Positions 1 through 5,219 of a stretch of 5,219 nucleotides of DNA are shown here, in pieces. The notes beneath the pieces were generated by a model. It had not been told where the DNA came from. It ran no database searches and worked only from the letters and a program-made list of their open reading frames with translations. This DNA is from AM-2324 sp964225135 (GTDB lineage: Bacteria; Bacteroidota; Bacteroidia; Chitinophagales; Saprospiraceae): positions 1 to 5,219 of the forward strand of contig CAXQNQ010000198.1 in assembly GCA_964225135.1 (NCBI GenBank), in the 5' to 3' direction. Within the stretch, counting starts at the first letter, position 1; every line of letters begins with the position of its first letter. Position numbers and translations under genes: made by a program.

Positions 1-2
1 TA

Positions 3-494
3 GTCGCTCATTTTGATTTAGAGGAAGATCCTGAACAATTAGTATTACATAAGCGTGGGATCTACGTGGATCTATTTGAAAATGACCCAAGCTTACATCT
101 TGTAGATGGGGTAGAGGATTTGATCAAGTATCTATATGCCAAGGGAGTAAAAATGGTATTGGCCTCTACATCCGCCATGGTCAATATCAATCGAGTTTTT
201 AAGCGCTTTGAGCTCGATCAATATTTTGAAGCAAAGATTAGTGGAGCTGACCTAGAACGCTCCAAACCGTATCCAGAAATTTTTGAAAAAGCCGCTCAAT
301 TGGGTCAAACCCCCAAAACACATTGTGTAGTCATTGAAGATTCCGATAATGGAGTGGCTGCTGCCAATGCCGCAGGTATTTTTGTGTTCGGATACAGAAA
401 TCCTCTTGCAGCAGATCAGACTTTGGAACATGCCAATTATGTGTTAGCTGATTTTGCCGAAATGATACAGATTGTAGAGCAGACAAATCAGTAA
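3..494 (+). CDS. HAD-superfamily hydrolase, beta-phosphoglucomutase-like (5' end outside window)
   Basis: Cytoplasmic HAD subfamily IA enzyme, probably a sugar-phosphate phosphatase or beta-phosphoglucomutase relative; the substrate cannot be told from sequence. The frame is open from the left edge with no stop, so the GTG at 66 is not the true start. The window holds 163 codons. Family members are usually about 210-230 residues, so roughly 50-65 residues are missing, including motif I (DxDG/DxDxT, the nucleophile Asp). Visible motifs: motif II in VLASTS (Ser near 165-167), the motif III lysine in RSKPYPEIF (Lys at 264-266), and motif IV in VIEDSDNGVAAA (acidic pair at 336-341, binding Mg2+). 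The spacing and the SKPxPxIF and EDSxxG signatures match the beta-PGM/GS1 phosphatase branch. The C-terminus ends normally at TAA. It converges on the ABC-F gene with a 7-bp gap and no visible hairpin terminator between them. The family call is secure; the exact activity is not. Confidence 0.92.
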   Translation, partial: VAHFDLEEDPEQLVLHKRGIYVDLFENDPSLHLVDGVEDLIKYLYAKGVKMVLASTSAMVNINRVFKRFELDQYFEAKISGADLERSKPYPEIFEKAAQLGQTPKTHCVVIEDSDNGVAAANAAGIFVFGYRNPLAADQTLEHANYVLADFAEMIQIVEQTNQ

Positions 495-501
495 AGAATA
501 G

Positions 502-2112
502 TTATACTAAAGCTGCTCGTTGACTTTGAAGGTGCTCATCTTTGATATACTCATCAAATTCTTTTAAACTATCTACAAATCCATTTGGGCCAATCTCAAT
601 GATTCGGGTTGCAACAGATTGTGTAAAAGTATGATCATGAGAGGTAAATAAAATATTGCCTTTGAAGTTGATCAAGGAATTATTCAATGCGGTTATGGTC
701 TCCAAATCTAAGTGATTCGTAGGATCATTGAGCATTAGGACATTTCCTTCAGCCAACATCATACGACTTAGCATACAACGCACTTTTTCTCCACCCGAAA
801 GCACATTAGACTTTTTGAATACTTCTTCACCTGAGAACAACATCTTGCCAAGGAATCCTCTGATATACTTCTCGTCTTTTTCCGTTGAATATTGTCTTAG
901 CCAATCTACTAAGTCTAAATCCGCTGTGAAGAAAGCAGCATTTTCTGAAGGTAAATAGGCTTTAGTAACTGTCTGACCAAATTCAACCGTTCCGGAGTCT
1001 GGTTCCAGATTTCCAGCTAAAATCTCAAACAAGGCATTAATCGCTAAACTATTATCACAAAGGAAGGTGACCTTATCGTCTTTATTGATGTCAAAGTTCA
1101 ATCCACTGAAATAGGTTTCTCCATTGGAGGAATAACTTAGATTTCGCACAGAAAGAATGACATCTCCCACCTCACGTTCTTTATTGAATATGATTGCGGG
1201 ATATCTTCTACTAGATGGTTGAATATCTTCCACATTGATTTTCTCTAGCATCTTCTTTCTGGAAGTTGCTTGACGAGATTTAGAGGCATTGGCAGAGAAT
1301 CGGTCAATAAAGGCTTGTAGCTCTTTCCGCTTATCTTCCGCCTTTTTATTTTGAGCCATCTTTTGCTTAAGGGCCAATTGACTACTTTCGTACCAAAAAG
1401 TGTAATTCCCGGTGTAGAGTTGGATTTTGCTAAAATCTATATCCACAATATGGGTACATACGGTGTCTAAGAAGTGTCTATCGTGTGAGACTACAATCAC
1501 CGTATTTTTAAAGTCCAATAAGAAATCCTCCAACCAACTGATCGTATGAATATCTAAGTCGTTCGTTGGCTCATCAAGTATTAGAATATCTGGTTCTCCA
1601 AAAAGCGCCTGTGCTAAAAGGATTCGGACTTTTTGGTTACCATCCATATCCTTCATCAATTTATAGTGATCGTCTTCATGGATCCGCATACCACTTAGTA
1701 ATGCCGCCGCATCAGGTTCAGCATTCCAACCATCCATTTCTGCAAATTCACCCTCCAGTTCACTCGCTCTTATACCATCTGCATCGCTGAAGTCTTCCTT
1801 AGCATAGATAGCATCTTTTTCTTGCATGATGTTCCATAATTTTTCATGACCCATCAATACTGTATTCAATACCGTTACTTCATCATATTCATAGTGATTC
1901 TGCTTGAGTACTGCCATGCGTTTCCCAGGCTCGATACTCACATCTCCAAGATTTGGATGAATTTCGCCCGCTAGAATTTTGAGAAAGGTTGACTTTCCCG
2001 CTCCATTGGCACCAATCACACCATAACAATTGTCACCCTTGAAGGTGATGTTCACTTCATCAAAAAGTACTCTTTTCCCATATTGCAGGGTAACATTGTT
2101 TGCAGAAATCAT
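502..2112 (-). CDS. ABC-F family ATPase, YbiT-like, with a degenerate second ATP site
   Basis: Soluble duplicated ABC ATPase with no membrane segments. ABC-F proteins bind the ribosome near the E site and act in translation or, in some branches, antibiotic resistance; the role here is inferred only from family. Its 536 aa fit YbiT (about 530). NBD1 (about 1-240): Walker A GANGAGKS (34-41), Walker B ILILDE (176-181, catalytic Glu181), H-loop His210; its signature is DMDGNQKVR (155-163) instead of LSGGQ. A Lys/Arg-rich linker (about 245-310) carries RFSANASKSRQATSR, a strong YbiT-group mark. NBD2 (about 318-525): signature LSGGE (438-442) and H-loop His492 are intact, but the P-loop reads CDNSLAIN (352-359, no GKS/T) and Walker B reads VLMLND with Asn462-Asp463 replacing Asp-Glu. 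The ATG at 2112 starts the usual family N-terminus and sits about 22 bp below a good Bacteroidota -7 box. There is no Shine-Dalgarno site. The gene is intact and appears monocistronic within the window. Confidence 0.96.
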   Translation of the reverse strand: MISANNVTLQYGKRVLFDEVNITFKGDNCYGVIGANGAGKSTFLKILAGEIHPNLGDVSIEPGKRMAVLKQNHYEYDEVTVLNTVLMGHEKLWNIMQEKDAIYAKEDFSDADGIRASELEGEFAEMDGWNAEPDAAALLSGMRIHEDDHYKLMKDMDGNQKVRILLAQALFGEPDILILDEPTNDLDIHTISWLEDFLLDFKNTVIVVSHDRHFLDTVCTHIVDIDFSKIQLYTGNYTFWYESSQLALKQKMAQNKKAEDKRKELQAFIDRFSANASKSRQATSRKKMLEKINVEDIQPSSRRYPAIIFNKEREVGDVILSVRNLSYSSNGETYFSGLNFDINKDDKVTFLCDNSLAINALFEILAGNLEPDSGTVEFGQTVTKAYLPSENAAFFTADLDLVDWLRQYSTEKDEKYIRGFLGKMLFSGEEVFKKSNVLSGGEKVRCMLSRMMLAEGNVLMLNDPTNHLDLETITALNNSLINFKGNILFTSHDHTFTQSVATRIIEIGPNGFVDSLKEFDEYIKDEHLQSQRAALV

Positions 2113-2134
2113 CTATACTATGGTTTTGAAGCTG

Positions 2135-2142
2135 CAAAGGTA
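2135..2142 (-). promoter_or_regulatory. Bacteroidota-type -7 promoter element for the ABC-F gene
   Basis: Read on the minus strand this is TACCTTTG, an exact match to the Bacteroidota sigma-A -7 consensus TAnnTTTG. It ends 22 bp before the ATG at 2112, which would give a leader of about 15-20 nt. No clear TTTG -33 box lies at the expected 19-21 bp upstream. Only T-rich sequence is there (minus strand of about 2162-2170, TTTCCTTTT). The position and orientation directly before a gene start support the call, which rests on motif match alone. Confidence 0.6.
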
Positions 2143-2360
2143 TGATTTTTAGGGAGTAAGTAAAAGGAAACCTAATTATATCCTTTGGATTAATGGGGTA
2201 CCTATTGAGTTGAAAATAAATTCACCTTATAAATCATTTGAGTTTATTAAGTTTGTAAACAACTGTCTACGGAGTAAGATTAGATTATTTACAAGGAAAA
2301 TATTAAGATGAACGTTGAATAATTATACTTGAGATTTATTTAAAAATTTCCTTTTCGGTT

Positions 2361-2410
2361 ATTCCTAAATATTTTATCAACTTGTAATAGACTAATTTGA
2401 TTTTAGGAAT
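2361..2410. repeat. Inverted repeat, 9-bp perfect arms
   Basis: ATTCCTAAA at 2361-2369 is the exact reverse complement of TTTAGGAAT at 2402-2410, with a 32-nt spacer. It lies about 110-160 bp before the peptidase start. It could be an operator-like pair of sites or a stem in the mRNA leader. Arms of this length can arise by chance in a 409-bp AT-rich region, so function is unproven. Confidence 0.35.
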
Positions 2411-2477
2411 GTAATTAAGTGAGTAGCATTTTTTATATTTAGATAACCTGGAGAATCAATCATCTTTCTTGATAAGC

Positions 2478-2509
2478 ATTGGATATTATAACTATTCAGT
2501 TAATCCAAT
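2478..2509. repeat. Inverted repeat just upstream of the peptidase start codon
   Basis: ATTGGAT (2478-2484) and ATCCAAT (2503-2509) are perfect 7-bp arms around an 18-nt loop, ending 12 bp before the ATG at 2522. In mRNA this could form a weak stem next to the ribosome-binding region. A related longer pair, TTGGATTAA at 2185-2193 and its reverse complement TTAATCCAA at 2500-2508, spans most of the intergenic region and shares the right arm. This may be chance in AT-rich DNA. Confidence 0.3.
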
Positions 2510-2521
2510 AAAATACTAATT

Positions 2522-4009
2522 ATGAGAAATTGCCTATTAACCGCCATTGTTATTTTACTATCTATTTCAGTTTTTGCCCAAGAATCAGATTTGCCCAAAG
2601 GCGAAACCTTTGAATCCACTCAATATTTAGAGATTGGTGGAAAGCGAATGGAATTCGCCACTGAAGTAGGTACTATTCAACTGCGTGATGAGAATGATCA
2701 TCCTATTGCCTTATCAGGATTTACTTATTACAAGAAAAAAGGTGCAGCGGCTGATAGACCCATAGTTTTTGCTTTTAATGGGGGACCATTATCTGCATCA
2801 TTTTGGTTGCACTTTGGGGTTTTAGGTCCTAAAAGAGTTGTCATTAACGATCCGGACTACACCAAGCCAGCACCTTATGATGTAGTCAATAATGAATTTT
2901 CCATTTTAGAAAAAGCGGATCTGGTAATGATTGATCCAATAGGAGTAGGCTTTTCGAGACCGATTGGTGATTCTAAATGGGAAGATTTTTGGGGCGTAGA
3001 TCAGGATGTCCGCGCTATTGGTTTGTTTATCGATCAGTTCTTGATTCGATCTGGAACCTATAATGCACCGAAATATTTACTTGGAGAAAGTTATGGAACG
3101 TTTAGAAATGCTGCCTTAGTAAAACATTTACAAGACAAGGGAATCAATGTAAATGGGGTGATTATGGTGTCGGCTACTTTTGAGATACAGCATTTACGTT
3201 TTGCTCCTGGAGATGATATAGCATACCTGACACATTTCCCGAGTTACGCTGCTACCGCTTGGTATCACAATAGAGTTGCAGATAAGGGAGCAAGTCTAGA
3301 AGCCTTTTTGGATGATGTACGAGCATTTACTGCTAACGAATATGCTACAGCCTTGTTTATGGGGGACCAATTGAGTGCAGAGGATCATACTGCGATTGCA
3401 CAGCAATTGGCAGATTATACAGGATTGTCCTTAGACTACTGGAAAAAGGCTGATTTAAGGGTTACAAATCGAGAGTTTTTCCAAGAGCTATTGCGTGATG
3501 TTGGAGAAACGGTTGGTCGATTGGATGGTCGATTTACGGGTGTGAATGAAGACTTATTAGCCCAAAATGCATTTACTGACCCACAAAGTGATGCGATCTC
3601 TGGTCCTTATATTGCTGCCTTCAAAGATTATCTATACAATGATTTAGGTGCTCCAAGAGATTGGACATATATGACGAGTACGGGCGGTCGAGATAATTTT
3701 AAATGGGATTGGAGGCATAGAGGTAATATTTCATGGAATGCCCAGGTAGCTATTAGTACTTTGCCTGATATGACCTCTGCTATGAAGCGTGATCCCAATT
3801 TGAAGATTCTCATTTTGAATGGATATTATGACTTGGCAACGGTCTTTTATGGAGTAGAGTATTCTATCAACCATATGGGCCTATCTCCTGAATTAAAGGA
3901 TAATATCATCATGGAGTACTATGAGGCGGGGCATATGATGTACACGCATGAGCCATCTATTATAAAGTTTAAGGCGGATGTAGATCGATTTATTGAGGAG
4001 ACTAAGTAG
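2522..4009 (+). CDS. Exported S10-family serine carboxypeptidase-like peptidase
   Basis: Predicted exported alpha/beta-hydrolase-fold peptidase of MEROPS family S10, which removes C-terminal residues from peptides; the substrate is unknown. Residues 1-20 form a signal peptide (Arg2, hydrophobic core, SVFAQ, then ESD), with no lipobox, so a periplasmic or secreted soluble protein is likely. S10 landmarks appear in order: FAFNGGPLSAS (83-93, oxyanion and substrate-carboxylate region), MIDPIGVGFSRP (136-147), LLGESYG (186-192, nucleophile Ser190), LNGYYDLAT (432-440, Asp437) and AGHMMY (469-474, His471). The triad is therefore complete. The insert at about 225-400 between Ser and Asp is the usual cap region. 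Length (495 aa) fits bacterial S10 proteins. Oddities: the usual NGGPG reads NGGPL, and the mature protein has no cysteine (only Cys4, in the signal), unlike disulfide-rich eukaryotic members. The ATG is chosen because it gives a good signal peptide; no Shine-Dalgarno site is seen. The next gene follows 57 bp downstream. Confidence 0.93.
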   Translation: MRNCLLTAIVILLSISVFAQESDLPKGETFESTQYLEIGGKRMEFATEVGTIQLRDENDHPIALSGFTYYKKKGAAADRPIVFAFNGGPLSASFWLHFGVLGPKRVVINDPDYTKPAPYDVVNNEFSILEKADLVMIDPIGVGFSRPIGDSKWEDFWGVDQDVRAIGLFIDQFLIRSGTYNAPKYLLGESYGTFRNAALVKHLQDKGINVNGVIMVSATFEIQHLRFAPGDDIAYLTHFPSYAATAWYHNRVADKGASLEAFLDDVRAFTANEYATALFMGDQLSAEDHTAIAQQLADYTGLSLDYWKKADLRVTNREFFQELLRDVGETVGRLDGRFTGVNEDLLAQNAFTDPQSDAISGPYIAAFKDYLYNDLGAPRDWTYMTSTGGRDNFKWDWRHRGNISWNAQVAISTLPDMTSAMKRDPNLKILILNGYYDLATVFYGVEYSINHMGLSPELKDNIIMEYYEAGHMMYTHEPSIIKFKADVDRFIEETK

Positions 4010-4066
4010 AGATTAAACCTTTTTATAGTTTTTTAGTCTAATAAAAATGAACAGTTGGGCGAATTT

Positions 4067-5219
4067 ATGAATCCAGTTAAATATTGGAGGTATCTACTGT
4101 TGTGTATATTTTTTTGCAATAGTATATGGTCTTTACATGCTCAATCGAGTACAGGAACTAGTTTTTGGTTTAGTTTCATGGAGCATAGAGATGTGGGGGT
4201 GAACAACAAGGTGGTCATGATTACTGCCGAGACTAATACGAGTGGTGCGGTAGAAATTCCTTTTTATAACTGGAGCCAGTCTTTTGCTGTCCAAGCGAAT
4301 CAAGTTACTATTATAGAATTACCCGCCTTTACAGAAAATGAGGGATCCAATGTAATCAGTGATAAAGGTATATTGGTGACAACTCAAGATGAAGTATCTG
4401 TCTATGTGCATCAATATTTTGGATTTCGGTCGGAAGCTACCTTGGTCCTTCCAGAGACGGCTATAGGTCAAGAGTATTTTGTGATGAGTTATAAAGGGGT
4501 ATTGAGGAATGGTCAATTATTTCCCTCCGAGTTTTTGATTGTTGCCACTCAAGATGAGACCCTTCTTGAAATCACGCCTTCTTCCGATACACAAGGTGGT
4601 GGTGCAGCGGGTAGCACATTTCAAATCATCCTAAATGCAGGTGAAACATTTCAGTTACAAGCAAGCAGTCAATCTGGAGATCTAACAGGTTCGCATATTA
4701 TCGGTGATAAAGATTTTGCAGTATTGGGCGGGAATTCTTGGACGGAAGTTTCATGTGGATTGAGGGATAATTTATTGGAACAAATGTTCCCTGTAGATAC
4801 CTGGGGTAAAAAGGTAGTAACAGCTCCTTCTATGTTTACCAATTTTGACCTATTCAGGGTTCAAGCAGCACAAAATAATACTACAGTTCAGATTTATGAT
4901 CAAGGGAGTGCAACTCCTCAAAGCTTCACTATAAATGCGGGTGAATACATCGAATATCCTAAGTCTGTACCTACTTACATTGAAGGGGATAAACCTATTC
5001 AGGTGGTTCAGTATTTGGTTGGGTCTGATTGTAATGGGCATAACTTGGGTGATCCGTCTATGGTATTGTTGAATAGTGTGGAACAAACTAGAGAGTCAGT
5101 CACTTTGTATAACTCTCCTTTTCAGAATATTTCCCAGCATTTTATCAATGTGATTGTTTCAACAGATAATCTGCCTTTAATTGAGTTAGATGGTGGAGGT
5201 ATTCCAGCCAGTGCTATCA
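4067..5219 (+). CDS. Secreted IgGFc-binding-domain protein (3' end outside window)
   Basis: The frame runs open from ATG 4067 through the right edge (384 codons, no stop). Residues 1-26 are a signal peptide (basic start, hydrophobic stretch about 9-22, cleavage near SLHAQ). Mature sequence opens with GTSFWFSFMEH (30-40), the typical start of bacterial IgGFc-binding N-terminal domains (name inherited from human FCGBP; IgG binding is not implied). Further family-like stretches are EATLVLPETAIGQEYFVMSY (123-142) and WTEVSCG (225-231). The region is beta-rich and built of repeated units near 51-118, 157-229 and 264-322, with a fourth starting about 360. The only mature cysteines, Cys230 and Cys322, close units two and three. 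In Bacteroidota such proteins are often long, with adhesive repeats and a C-terminal sorting or gliding-motility domain; whether this one has them lies outside the window. It follows the peptidase by 57 bp with no clear terminator, so co-transcription is possible. The start lacks a Shine-Dalgarno site. Confidence 0.88.
   Translation, partial: MNPVKYWRYLLLCIFFCNSIWSLHAQSSTGTSFWFSFMEHRDVGVNNKVVMITAETNTSGAVEIPFYNWSQSFAVQANQVTIIELPAFTENEGSNVISDKGILVTTQDEVSVYVHQYFGFRSEATLVLPETAIGQEYFVMSYKGVLRNGQLFPSEFLIVATQDETLLEITPSSDTQGGGAAGSTFQIILNAGETFQLQASSQSGDLTGSHIIGDKDFAVLGGNSWTEVSCGLRDNLLEQMFPVDTWGKKVVTAPSMFTNFDLFRVQAAQNNTTVQIYDQGSATPQSFTINAGEYIEYPKSVPTYIEGDKPIQVVQYLVGSDCNGHNLGDPSMVLLNSVEQTRESVTLYNSPFQNISQHFINVIVSTDNLPLIELDGGGIPASAI
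4217..5032 (+). repeat. Three diverged beta modules encoded within the IgGFc-binding-domain gene
   Basis: Protein-level repeats, not DNA repeats. Unit 1 (residues 51-118): ITAETNTSGAVEIP, then FAVQANQ, then VISDK, then VSVYVHQY. Unit 2 (157-229): IVATQDETLLEITP, then IILNAGETFQL, then IIGDK, then FAVLGGN. Unit 3 (264-322): VQAAQNNTTVQIY, then FTINAGEYIEY, then IEGDKPIQVVQY. The shared pattern is strand, NAGE-like turn, strand, I-x-[GS]-D-K, strand. A fourth unit seems to begin at residue 360 (VIVSTDNLPLIEL). The alignment was made by eye. Confidence 0.6.

Larger units (their letters stand above)
2113..2521. other. Divergent AT-rich intergenic region (409 bp)
   Basis: This region separates the divergent ABC-F and S10 peptidase genes. 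It contains no supportable ORF, tRNA or IS end. It holds the ABC-F promoter box near 2135-2142 and short inverted repeats listed separately. For the plus-strand peptidase gene the only full TAnnTTTG match seen is TAAGTTTG at 2248-2255. This has no good -33 partner and would leave a leader of about 260 nt, so it is weak. TATATTTA at 2434-2441 is a 7-of-8 match nearer the gene. There is no Shine-Dalgarno site before 2522, only A/T-rich sequence as is usual in Bacteroidota. The length and low GC fit a regulatory leader, but no known riboswitch or RNA family was recognised. Confidence 0.7.

Noticed and set aside
66..494. GTG at 66 as the true start of the HAD gene
   Set aside because: The frame is open to the left edge with sensible HAD cap-domain sequence, and a start at 66 would lack motif I, so the gene is cut by the window and does not start here.
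728..958. Plus-strand ORF of 76 codons
   Set aside because: It lies wholly inside the well-supported ABC-F gene on the other strand, has no recognisable motif, and is best explained as an antisense shadow.
1036..1059. Frameshift or sequencing error explaining the broken P-loop of ABC-F NBD2
   Set aside because: The frame is continuous through this stretch with conserved sequence on both sides (DKVTF before, LFEILAG after), so the change is substitution and not an indel.
1566..1790. Plus-strand ORF of 74 codons
   Set aside because: It is antisense to conserved NBD1 motifs of the ABC-F gene and its His/Pro-rich low-complexity translation is typical of a shadow frame.
2179..2187. TATCCTTTG as a plus-strand -7 box
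   Set aside because: It has three bases between TA and TTTG instead of two, and lies over 330 bp from the peptidase start.
3628..3813. Minus-strand ORF of 61 codons
   Set aside because: It is antisense within the S10 peptidase gene, with no domain and no promoter or ribosome-binding signal.
4000..4038. Possible terminator hairpin after the peptidase (GACTAA at 4000-4005 with TTAGTC at 4033-4038)
   Set aside because: The 6-bp AT-rich arms span a 27-nt loop, begin inside the coding region and are not followed by a T-run.
4319..4516. Minus-strand ORF of 65 codons
   Set aside because: It is antisense to the IgGFc-binding-domain gene, whose reading frame has clear family signatures.
4850..5086. 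Minus-strand ORF of 78 codons
   Set aside because: It is antisense to the same IgGFc-binding-domain frame and shows no recognisable protein features.

Overview
The window looks like a piece of chromosome from a free-living Bacteroidota bacterium (Flavobacteriia/Cytophagia type). This is an inference from four signs. The DNA is moderately AT-rich. The start codons have A/T-rich upstream sequence instead of Shine-Dalgarno sites. There is a near-perfect Bacteroidota -7 promoter box (TACCTTTG, matching TAnnTTTG) before the ABC-F gene. Two genes encode exported proteins with signal peptides ending in the Bacteroidota-like 'FAQ'/'HAQ' pattern. The species cannot be named from sequence alone.

Layout. 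(1) Positions 3-494, plus strand: the C-terminal three quarters of a HAD-superfamily phosphatase/phosphomutase (beta-phosphoglucomutase-like), cut by the left edge. (2) Positions 502-2112, minus strand: a complete 536-aa ABC-F ATPase of the YbiT-like group, converging on the HAD gene with only 7 bp between stop codons. (3) Positions 2113-2521: a 409-bp AT-rich divergent intergenic region holding the ABC-F promoter and several short inverted repeats. (4) Positions 2522-4009, plus strand: a complete exported S10-family (serine carboxypeptidase-like) peptidase with a full Ser-Asp-His triad. (5) Positions 4067-5219, plus strand: the N-terminal 384 residues of a secreted IgGFc-binding-domain protein, cut by the right edge and built from repeated beta modules.

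How they fit together. The HAD enzyme and ABC-F protein are cytoplasmic housekeeping-type proteins with no obvious link to each other. The peptidase and the IgGFc-binding-domain protein lie 57 bp apart on the same strand, are both exported and could be co-transcribed, but nothing in the sequence proves they act together. I see no tRNA, rRNA, CRISPR, transposon or phage signal.

No clearly new system is visible. The most notable points are the one-sided decay of the ATP-binding sites in the ABC-F protein (one composite site intact, the other degenerate in all its motifs), the repeat architecture with a matched cysteine pair in the IgGFc-binding-domain protein, and an altered glycine motif in an otherwise complete, cysteine-free S10 peptidase.
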